Source: Bifidobacterium apousia
Lineage (GTDB): Bacteria > Actinomycetota > Actinomycetes > Actinomycetales > Bifidobacteriaceae
Reading direction: 5' to 3'
NCBI RefSeq assembly: GCF_007559275.1
Contig: NZ_VMHK01000002.1
Coordinates: 536,124 to 600,123, forward strand
Length of the DNA stretch: 64,000 nucleotides
This document shows, in pieces, positions 56,488-64,000 of the stretch; positions within the stretch are counted from its first letter, which is position 1; every line of letters begins with the position of its first letter. The translations under genes and the position numbers were made by a program. The notes beneath the pieces were generated by a model. That model saw nothing but the letters and a program-made list of their open reading frames with translations, did no database searches and was not told the DNA's origin.

Positions 56488-59400
56488 TTACTCGTGCGAA
56501 GTATGCAATAGCCTGTGCCGTTCTCTCCTGTGACGGCGCGAGGCCAGGACCCCGCTCATGCCGGTCATGCCGGTGGCCAGGGCCAGCAGGATGCCTTCCC
56601 CTCCGGCGCGAGGGAGCACGCCTGCAGGCAGGTATGTATATCTGAGGGAAGTATCGGTCATAATGCTTCCTGCGCCGCCTTGCGTGTAATCAACGCTGAC
56701 TATAACTTTGCCAGGCTGGTGTTCAGGCGTGAGCACAGTGACGCTGTTGTTATCGCCGCATGTCAGTCCTTTTGAGGGGTCGCGGTCAAATCTGACTGCA
56801 CTAATCACCGGTGTCAGGTTGAATACCGTCGGTACGGGAACATTCGACTGGCTGGTGGCACCGTTTCCGAGCTGGCCAGAGCCGTTGACTCCCCAGGCGT
56901 AGGCGTATCCGTCGCTGCCCACGGCCAGCGAATGATAGAATCCGGCATTCACCTGTACGGCTTTTAGTCCTTTGCTTGTATCATCTGCGTTGCTGGAATC
57001 GTGCACGAGCGCAGGAGCATAGGAAGAGTATCGGCTATTGTCGCCGAGCTGGCCGTTATTGTCGCTTCCCCAGGCGTAGGCGTATCCGTCGCTGCCCACG
57101 GCCAGCGAATGATAGAATCCGGCGCTCACCTGCAGGGCCTGCAGCCCTTTGCTCGAGTCAGAGGGGCTGTTCGGGTTGTGTACCTGAACAGGGAAAGTTG
57201 AATCTCTTGATTTGTTGTTGCCAAGCTGGCCAGAGCTGTTCCATCCCCAGGCGTAGGCGTATCCGTCGCTGCCCACGGCCAGCGAATGACCGACTCCGGC
57301 GCTCACCTGTACGGCTTTCAGTCCTTTGTTTGCGTCGGTGGGGCTGCTAGGGTCGCGCACGAGTACAGGAGCATACGAATTACGGTAGCTGTTGTTGCCG
57401 AGCTGGCCATAATCGCTGTTGTATCCCCAGGCGTAGGCGTATCCGTTGCTGCCCACGGCCAGTGAATGAGAGTCACCACCGCTGACCTGTATGGCCTGCA
57501 GCCCTTTGCTTACATCACTAAAGTTGTTGGGGTCGCGCACGAGCACAGGCGCATATGAATCTTTGTAGCTGTTGTTACCGAGTTGGCCATAGTTGTTTAA
57601 TCCCCAGGCGTAGGCGTATCCGTCGCTGCCCACGGCCAGCGAATGATTACTCCCAGCGCTCACTTGAATGGCCTGCAGTCCTTTGCTCGCGTCGGTGGGG
57701 CTTCCGGGGTCGTGCACGCGCACCGGAGCATACGAAGGGCTGGTGGTGTTGTTTCCGAGCCGGCCATTGCTATTGTCTCCCCAGGCATATACGTATCCGT
57801 CGCTGCCCAAGGCCAGCGAATGCCGTCCTCCGGCACTGACCTGTACATATGTGAAATCATCCGGCAGGTCCGGATACGTCGTGCGGTCAGGCTTCTTCAC
57901 TATGACCGGCGTAGTCCGGTTGGTTCTCGTCCCGTCGCCGAGTTGTCCATAGTTGTTTAATCCCCAGGCGTAGGCGTTCCCGTCGCTGCCCACCGCCAAA
58001 GAAAAACCGTAGGTGGTGTCTTTTGATCCGCTGACCTGGTTGAATCGTATGCCTCGACTGGTGTCAGGCGGGGTGATGGTGATGGTTTCGTTGCCAAGCT
58101 GGTTGCCCTTATCGGGGCTGATCTTCCACTGGTTGTTCTGATCTTTAAATGTCCAATGTGCAGTGAGGGTGAGGTTCTCGGTGACGGGCTTGCTGAAGTC
58201 GTAGGCGACTTCGCCTATGAACCATCCATCGAACTGGTAGCCTTCTCGCACGGGATCTGGAGAGGGCCTTTGCACCCTCCCGTTAGGATAGGAAACACTC
58301 TGGTCTGCGGGTTCGGGGCTTCCTCCGTCCGCATTGAAGGTGACGGTGTGGGTGGTGCCCTGCTGGTCGTCTCGTGTCAGCGGCTGGTCGACCGTGTAGT
58401 TGAGACTCCTGGTGAAGGGCTGGCCGTCCTGCCTGCCGGTGATGGTGATGGTGGCTGGTCCCGGCTTGTGGCCGGGGATTTCCGCCTGCCAGATGCTGCT
58501 GGTCTTGCTGAGTTTGAGCGGTTGGCTGTTCAGGCTGGCTGATTCCAGGGTGGGGTCGGTGCTGGTGTCGAGTCTGGCTGGCTTGCCGGGCTGACCCTGC
58601 TCGTCCAGGCTCCATTTGTATATGTCGCCCTGCCTGCTGATAGCAATGATCCTGTTGCCTGTAGCTGTTGCCTGCACGTACTGCTGGTTCCCGTTGTCCG
58701 TGCGCATGGGCGCTTCGCCGGGCTGCCAGGCCCAGAGGCGGCCGCCTTTGCCGACGATCATGGCCTGGTCATTATTGGTGGCGGCCGAGCTGGCTTTCAT
58801 GCCTTCTGGCAGCTTGACGGCAGTGGAATCGGCTGCGGTGTTGGCCAGGTACCGGGCTTGCCCGTCCGCGTTCAGAAGGAGAAACCCCTGGTTGAGGGCT
58901 TGGGCTTGGACGGTGCGCATGCCGGGCTGCTGTTTGATGCGTGCGGGTTCGGCTTTTCCGGTGTTGTTCTTGTCCCAGGTCCAGGCTTGCCCGTCTGCGT
59001 CCAGGGCGAGGATCCGTCTGGCGGAGGCTGCGGCGAGGACGGCCTGCGCCTGCCCCGGCAGCTTGGTTGTGGTTTGCTCGACGGGCTTCTGGTGCGGATT
59101 CTGGCTGCCGGTCTGGCTGTCTTGGAAGGCGTGGACCTGTCCCTGCCGGTCCACGGCCAGGAGCCGATTGCTGTTCATGCTGATGCTGGTGAACCTGCTG
59201 CTCTGGCTGGTGTCGAGGATCACGGGTGTCGCTTGTTGGCTGTTCCAGGTGTAGAGCTGCTGGTCGGATCCTAATGCGGCATACCGGCGGCTGCCGGCTG
59301 CGGCCTGCAGGTAGCGGAACCCGGCAGGAGTCTGCGCGGGGGAGGGAACCTGTTTGGGTGTGCCACCTTGAGTCCAGGTGTAGATGCGGCCGTCGCCGGT

Positions 59401-60061
59401 CAGGCCGACAATCTGGTCTCCTGCCGCTTGGATGCTGACGTAGCAGGGTTCCTGCGGGCTGGGCGGGTTGATGGTCAGCCGCGCCCCGGTGGCGGGCCCG
59501 TGGTCCGGGCTCAGCGTCCAATCCGTTATCTTCGTCCATTGCGCTTTCAGGGTGGTGTCCTGGAGGATGGGGGTCTGGAAGTCGAAAGGCTGGTTGTCGT
59601 GTGTCCATCCGTCGAACCGGAAGCCCTCGCGCACTGGGTTCTGTTGCGGGGGAGCGGCGAGCGTGCCGGTTTTCACGGTTGATTGAGTAGGCGCGTTCCC
59701 GTCGGCTGGGTCGAAGCGCACTATGTGTGAAGTGTGATCATCGGTATCGGATGGCTTGGTTGAAGCGGATCCTGTGTTGTCCGGACTGCTTGTTGGCGAT
59801 TGCGGGGTGTTTGGGCTTGGTGCCGTGGAGCTCAGTGGCGAGGAAGGTGTCAGCGGTGATGGCGAGGGCAGTGGAGTGTTTTTTGCGTTGCTGGGGAGAA
59901 TGCCGGGGGTTTGCTTAGCTACGCGAGGGGTCTGACGACCCCCCCCCCCCGGTGAGTATAGGAGTATCCGCTTGGGCGGATGCGACGCCCAGGCCTGCCA
60001 GCAGGCCCAGCAGGACGGTCATCATCGCCAACGCGCGACGCAGACGGGAAACCACATGCAT
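56488..60061 (-). CDS. Phase-variable RCC1-repeat surface protein C (frame OFF: 12-G tract)
   Basis: Signal peptide from ATG 60061 is out of frame with the 1077-codon body (from 59721); with eleven Gs it would be 1190 residues. Order as in gene A. The RCC1 part has seven regular units (such as YAYAWGLNNYGQLGNNSYKDS, YAYAWGYNSDYGQLGNNS and YAYAWGSDNNGQLGDNS), a number that could close a classical seven-bladed propeller by itself. The TIG-like module reads VISAVRFDRDPSKGLTCGDN, and the anchor is LPRAGGEG, a membrane helix and RRHRRERH. Restored linker is open (RQTPRVAKQTPGILPS onward). Confidence 0.85.
59939..59950 (-). repeat. 12-G phase-variation tract of gene C
   Basis: Twelve consecutive C on the plus strand spanning the same codon position as in the other three genes, again with the GGGGTC-TGAC-GACCCC inverted repeat. 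Confidence 0.9.
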
Positions 60062-60581
60062 GACTCGTAAACCCCTTCACCAACACCAAGCGGAGCCAGC
60101 GGCTCGCTTAAAAGCGTCTTGTTTGCCGGAAAGCCGTCCTGTCTTTCAACGCCAACCCTGCACCGGATTGCAGGAACTGTGGCGGAAGCCAGCCGTCTTC
60201 CCGTTACCCCTGTTTTTCACCATACCACCGGTTTGACAAGCAACACACAAGCCGGATCCAAACGCCCGACGGCTGTGATTGCAGTGATTGGGCATAGTCG
60301 GCTGCTTAGGGCAATTATGAAATTGCATGAAAGGGGCTGGCTAGGATCAGGCGGGGATGGCCGCCATGGCGGGGTGGTTGCATGCCCACATCCCGCCGTG
60401 GCGGTTGCCCCCCCCCCCCCCTGATGTGCCGTCCAGACTTTGCAGGCTGGACGGAGTGTGGTGGGGGCGCGGGAGGGAAGTGTCGGGCTCTCTTGGGGTT
60501 TGAGCCTTGATTGACACGTTTCCTCCCTGCTCCCCCTATGTGGGCCGGGGGCGGGGGGATTGATACGCCGCCCGGCCGCTC
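60062..60581 (-). promoter_or_regulatory. Upstream region of gene C and 3' flank of gene D (520 bases, no gene)
   Basis: Conserved block at 60218-60248 (GTGGTATGGTGAAAA on the minus strand), about 157 bases before the ATG; 5' UTR hairpin CCTGCA-CCGGAT-TGCAGG (60157-60174). From 60343 it is a near copy of 48461-48699: a CCGCCATGGCGG palindrome, an additional 14-C run at 60408-60421, arms CCGTCCAG/CTGGACGG (60430-60455), and the large inverted repeat with GTGTC/GACAC pairing (60463-60484, about 60513-60536). Confidence 0.6.
60408..60421. repeat. Intergenic 14-C homopolymer between genes D and C
   Basis: Fourteen consecutive C on the plus strand. The matching position in the duplicated flank after gene A has CCCCCTCTCCC, an interrupted run, so this tract is copy-specific and probably unstable in length. 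Confidence 0.8.
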
Positions 60582-63500
60582 TTACTCGTGCGAAGCATGT
60601 GACAGTTGGCGTTGTTCCCTCCGGTGGCGGCGGGATGCCAGGACCCCGCCCATGCCGGTCATGCCCGTGGCCAGGGCGAGCAGGATGCCCTCCCCGCCGG
60701 CCTGGGGGAGCACGCCTGCTGGCAGGTACGTGTACTTGAGGGAGGTGTCGGGCGTTTGGGGTGCGCCGCCCAGCGTGTAGTCGACGCTGACGGTGACCGT
60801 GCCCGGCTGGTGTGCAGGCGTGAGCACGGTGACGCTGCTGCCGTCGCCGCGCGTCAGGCCTGATACGGGGGTCTGGTCGAATCTGACGCCGGTGATCACC
60901 AGAGCCAGGTTGAACGACACCGGCACAGGAGCCGACTTGCTGTCTGTGCTGCCGTCGCCGAGCTGGCCATTGCTGTTGTCTCCCCATGCCCAGGCGTTGC
61001 CGTCGCTGCCCAGGGCCAGTGAATGATCGATTCCGGCGCTGACCTGTGCGGCTTTGAGCCCTTTGCTCGTGTCGGTGGGGCTGGCGGGGTCGCGCACGCG
61101 CACAGGAACATACGAAGAGCTGTAGCTGTTGTTGCCGAGCTGGCCATTGCCGTTGTCTCCCCATGCCCAGGCGTTGCCGTCGCTGCCCAGGGCCAGGGAA
61201 TGCTGCCATCCGGCGCTGACCTGCAGGTAGGTGAAGTCCGCTGGCAGGTCCGGGTATGTCTTGCGGTCGGGCGTCTTCACCCTGACCGGCGTGTACCGGC
61301 TGCTGCTTGTCCCGTCGCCGAGCCGGCCAGAGTAGTTGTTTCCCCAGGCGTAGGCGTTGCCGTCGCTGCCCAGGGCGAGGGAATGCTCGCCTCCGGCGCT
61401 GACCTGCAGGTAGGTGAAGTCCGCTGGCAGGTCCGGGTAGGTCTTCCGGTCGGGCGTCTTCACCCTGACCGGCGCATGCCGGCTGCTGCTTGTCCCGTCG
61501 CCGAGCCGGCCAGAGTAGTTGTTTCCCCAGGCGTAGGCGTTGCCGTCGCTGCCCACGGCCAGGGAATGCCAGGCTCCGGCGCTGACCTGCAGGTAGGTGA
61601 AGTCCGCTGGCAGGTCCGGGTACGTGCTGCGGTCGGGCGTCTTGACCCTGACCGGCGTGTACCGGCTGCTGGTTGTCCCGTCGCCGAGCTGGCCATAGTT
61701 GTTCCATCCCCAGGCGTAAACGTTGCCGTCGCTGCCCACGGCCAGGGAATGATATTGTCCGGCGCTGACCTGCACGTAGGTGAAATCCGCTGGCAGGTCC
61801 GGGTACGTCTTCCGGTCGGGCGTCCTCACCATGACCGGCGCATGCTTGTCGTCTCTCGTCCCGTCGCCGAGCTGGCCATTGCCGTTCCTTCCCCAGGCGT
61901 AGGCGTTGCCGTCGCTGCCCACCGCCAAGGAAAAACCGCCGTTTGTTGATGCGCTGACCTGGCTGAATCTGATGCCCCGGCTGGCGCTGTCTGGCGGGGT
62001 GATGGTCGTGGGTTCCCTGCCCAGCTGGCTGCCCTTATCAGGGCTGATGCTCCACCTGGTGTTCCGGCCTGCCGGCGTCCAGTGGGCGGCCAGGGTCAGG
62101 TCCTTGTCGACGGGCCTGCTGAAATCATAGGCCACCTCGCCAATGAACCAGCCGTCGAACAGGAAGCCTTCCCGCACAGGGTCGGGGGAGGGGCGCTTCG
62201 CCCTCCCGTACGGGGCGGAGACAGTCTGGTCCGCTGGTATGGGGTTTCCGCCGCCCGTGTCGAAGCGGACCGTGAACGCGGATCGTTGTCCGGCGCCTCG
62301 TGCCAGCGGCTGGTCGACCGTGTACGCAAGGCTCCTGGCGAAAGGCTGCCCATCCTGCCTGCCAGTGATAAGGATAGCGGCTTGTCCGGGCTTGCGGGCA
62401 GGAGCTTCAGCCCGCCAGGCGCTGCCGGTCTTGCTGAGGTTGAGTGGCTGGCCGTCCAGGCTGGCTGATGCCAAGGTGGGCGCTGTGGCGGTGTCGAGCC
62501 TGGCTGGCTTGCCGGGGTTGCCTCGGGCATCCATGCTCCATGTGAGCATGCTTCCTTGCCTGCTGACGGCGGTGATCCTGCCGCCGGCAGCGGCGGCCCG
62601 CACGTACTGCTGGCTCCCGTCGTCCGCGCGCTTGGGGGCTTCGCCAGGCTTCCAGGCCCAGACGTGGCCGTCCGCATCAGTGATGACGGCCTGGTCCTTG
62701 TCGGCGGCAGTCGACCTGGCCTGCACGCCGTCCGGCAGGCTGAGCTGGATCATGGCGGTAGTGCCGTCTGGCAGGTACCGGGCCTGCCCGTCCGCGTCCA
62801 GGAGGAGGAACCCCTGGTTGAGGGCCTGGGCTTGGACGGTGCGCATGCCCGGCTGCTGCTTGACGCGTTCGGGCTTGGCTTTCCCGAGGTTGCTCATCTC
62901 CCAGGTCCAGGCTTGCCCGTCCGCGTCCACGATGAGCGCCTGGCTGTCGGAGGCGACGGCGGTGACGGCCTGCGCTTGCCCGGGCAGGCTGGCTGCGGCC
63001 TGCTCCAAGAATTTCGGGTTCTGATTCTGGCTGTCGGCCTTGCTGGCCTGATAGGCGTGGACCTGTCCCTGCCGGTCCACCGCCAGCAGGAGGTCATTGT
63101 CCATGCTGATGCTGGTGAACCCGGCATCCTTGCCGGTGTCGAGGATGGTGGGCGTTGTTTGTCTGCTGTTCCAGGTGTATATCCGCTGGTCGGATCCGAG
63201 GGCGGCCTGCGACCGGCTGCCGGCTGCGGCCTGCAGGTAGCGGAACCCGTCGGGGGCCTGGGCGGGGGAGGGAACCTGCTTGGGCGTGCTGTCCTGCGTC
63301 CAGGTGTAGATGCGGCCGTCGCCGGTCAGGCCGAGGATCTGGCCGCCTGCCGTTTGGATGCTGGCGAACTGAGGTTCCTGCCTGTCGGGCGGGCTGATGG
63401 TCAGCCGGGCGCCGGAGACGGGCCCGTGGTCCGGGCTCAGCGTCCAGTCCGTGGTCTTCGACCATTGGGCTTTCAGTGTCATGTCCTGGATGATGGGGGT

Positions 63501-63986
63501 CTGCAAGTCGAAAGGCTGGCCGTCAAGCGTCCATCCGTCAAACAGGAAACCATCACGCGCAGGGTTCTGTTGCGGGGGAGCGGCGAGGGTGCCGGTCTTC
63601 ACAGTCGCCTGGGTGGGCTTGCCGCCGTCGGCCGGGTCGAAACGCACTATGTGCGAAGCCTGACCATCCCTCTTTTCGGCTGGCTTGGCCTGGGCGGAGC
63701 CTGCGCTGCCGGGTGTTCCCGTCGTCGGTGACGGGGTTCCCGGATTTGCTGTCGGGCTTAACGGTGTGGCGGCTTGTATCGGCGATGGCGAGGATAGCGG
63801 AGTTTCTGGAGTGCTGCTGGGGGAAATGCCGGGGGTTTGCTCAGCTACGCGAGGGGTCTGACGACCCCCCCCCCCGGTGAGGACAGGAGCATCCGCCTGG
63901 GCGGATGCGACGCCCAGGCCCGCAAGCATTCCCAGCAGGATGACAGCCATCGCCAGGATGCGACGCAGACGGGCACCCCGATGCAT
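60582..63986 (-). CDS. Phase-variable RCC1-repeat surface protein D (frame ON: 11-G tract)
   Basis: The only copy open from signal peptide to anchor, 1134 residues. Residues 1-31 signal peptide (MHRGARLRRILAMAVILLG start, ASAQA end); 38-41 Gly encoded by the G-tract; linker 42-112 rich in Pro/Thr/Ser; B-repeat 114-175; irregular propeller-like region to about 560 with GDGRIYTWTQDS and GSDQRIYTWNSRQTT; second B-repeat about 570-640 (GFLFDGWFIGEVAYDF); six RCC1 blades about 680-1000; TIG-like module; sorting signal LPQAG at 1093-1097, helix, RRHRREQR. A TTG just before the ATG is not needed. Its promoter is beyond the window edge. Likely wall-anchored and exposed; ligand unknown. Confidence 0.9.
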   Translation of the reverse strand: MHRGARLRRILAMAVILLGMLAGLGVASAQADAPVLTGGGGRQTPRVAEQTPGISPSSTPETPLSSPSPIQAATPLSPTANPGTPSPTTGTPGSAGSAQAKPAEKRDGQASHIVRFDPADGGKPTQATVKTGTLAAPPQQNPARDGFLFDGWTLDGQPFDLQTPIIQDMTLKAQWSKTTDWTLSPDHGPVSGARLTISPPDRQEPQFASIQTAGGQILGLTGDGRIYTWTQDSTPKQVPSPAQAPDGFRYLQAAAGSRSQAALGSDQRIYTWNSRQTTPTILDTGKDAGFTSISMDNDLLLAVDRQGQVHAYQASKADSQNQNPKFLEQAAASLPGQAQAVTAVASDSQALIVDADGQAWTWEMSNLGKAKPERVKQQPGMRTVQAQALNQGFLLLDADGQARYLPDGTTAMIQLSLPDGVQARSTAADKDQAVITDADGHVWAWKPGEAPKRADDGSQQYVRAAAAGGRITAVSRQGSMLTWSMDARGNPGKPARLDTATAPTLASASLDGQPLNLSKTGSAWRAEAPARKPGQAAILITGRQDGQPFARSLAYTVDQPLARGAGQRSAFTVRFDTGGGNPIPADQTVSAPYGRAKRPSPDPVREGFLFDGWFIGEVAYDFSRPVDKDLTLAAHWTPAGRNTRWSISPDKGSQLGREPTTITPPDSASRGIRFSQVSASTNGGFSLAVGSDGNAYAWGRNGNGQLGDGTRDDKHAPVMVRTPDRKTYPDLPADFTYVQVSAGQYHSLAVGSDGNVYAWGWNNYGQLGDGTTSSRYTPVRVKTPDRSTYPDLPADFTYLQVSAGAWHSLAVGSDGNAYAWGNNYSGRLGDGTSSSRHAPVRVKTPDRKTYPDLPADFTYLQVSAGGEHSLALGSDGNAYAWGNNYSGRLGDGTSSSRYTPVRVKTPDRKTYPDLPADFTYLQVSAGWQHSLALGSDGNAWAWGDNGNGQLGNNSYSSSYVPVRVRDPASPTDTSKGLKAAQVSAGIDHSLALGSDGNAWAWGDNSNGQLGDGSTDSKSAPVPVSFNLALVITGVRFDQTPVSGLTRGDGSSVTVLTPAHQPGTVTVSVDYTLGGAPQTPDTSLKYTYLPAGVLPQAGGEGILLALATGMTGMGGVLASRRHRREQRQLSHASHE
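61200..61983 (-). repeat. 183-bp tandem repeats encoding 61-residue RCC1 blades in gene D
   Basis: Identical landmarks recur at 61251, 61434, 61617 and 61800, an exact 183-base period. Each unit ends in the shared segment for PDRKTYPDLPADFTYLQVSA. Neighbouring units are nearly identical in DNA, so blade number could change by recombination in steps of 61 codons without frameshift. Confidence 0.85.
63865..63875 (-). repeat. 11-G phase-variation tract of gene D (ON length)
   Basis: Eleven consecutive C on the plus strand, coding Thr-Gly-Gly-Gly-Gly-Arg in frame with both the signal peptide and the linker. One base shorter than the tracts of genes A-C, which matches the difference in reading frame exactly. 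Confidence 0.92.
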
Positions 63987-64000
63987 CAAACCAAAACCCC

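Noticed and set aside
48700..60061. Genes A, B and C as ordinary pseudogenes
   Set aside because: Each has a single defect, one extra G in a homopolymer, at the same place as the intact copy; no other frameshift or stop was found in the parts checked.
48700..63986. A CRISPR or other short-repeat array in the right third
   Set aside because: The repeats are coding RCC1 blades of 150-180 bases in frame, with no short constant repeat plus unique spacer pattern.

Overview
The window is a contiguous piece of a high-GC actinobacterial chromosome, most likely Bifidobacterium or a close relative. Pointers are a fused two-domain peptide-transport ATPase (OppDF), an actinobacterial 24-residue bL37-type ribosomal protein, the actinobacterial DUF3710/DUF3159 pair, a SigH/SigR-type sigma factor, and a peptidoglycan cluster suggesting Lys(or Orn)-D-Asp cross-bridges. 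The genus is inferred from gene content and order; no 16S gene is present. I see no tRNA, rRNA, CRISPR array, insertion sequence or prophage.

Positions 1-31,000 are mainly housekeeping. They hold the 3' part of smc (cut by the left edge); a minus-strand wall cluster murE / ATP-grasp D-aspartate ligase-like / Asp-Glu racemase; a DEDD exonuclease; a sigma factor with a Cys-rich putative anti-sigma partner; bL37; aldose epimerase; ispH; a YbaK deacylase; DedA; gap; an ArsC/Spx protein; thiamine pyrophosphokinase; AzlCD; fused MsrA-MsrB; asnB; the infC-rpmI-rplT operon with a structured leader and a probable AUU start; a membrane spermidine-synthase-like protein; a chromosome segregation run xerD-parA-scpA-scpB; typA; pheA-tyrA; and xerC.

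Positions 31,000-48,400 carry an oligopeptide ABC system (two paralogous lipoproteins, two permeases, one fused ATPase), then DUF3710, DUF3159, a TRAM RNA methyltransferase, a half-size binding lipoprotein, a CtpE-like P-type ATPase, aconitase and a Bax-inhibitor-1 family membrane protein.

Positions 48,700-64,000 are the remarkable part: four tandem, same-strand paralogues of about 1060-1190 residues. Each has a signal peptide, a Ser/Thr/Pro linker, two InlB-type B-repeats, an irregular propeller-like region, an RCC1 propeller with 5-7 blades, and a C-terminal LPxAG wall-sorting signal. In every copy a run of G (coding strand) lies just after the signal peptide. It is 12 long in three copies, which shifts the frame and gives a stop within about a dozen codons, and 11 long in the fourth (60582-63986), which is open throughout. 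The three shifted genes are otherwise intact for more than 1000 codons, so this looks like a four-locus slipped-strand phase-variable surface protein family, one ON and three OFF in this sequence. Each copy has its own conserved upstream block, a 5' UTR hairpin with a compensatory change, and large 3' inverted repeats.
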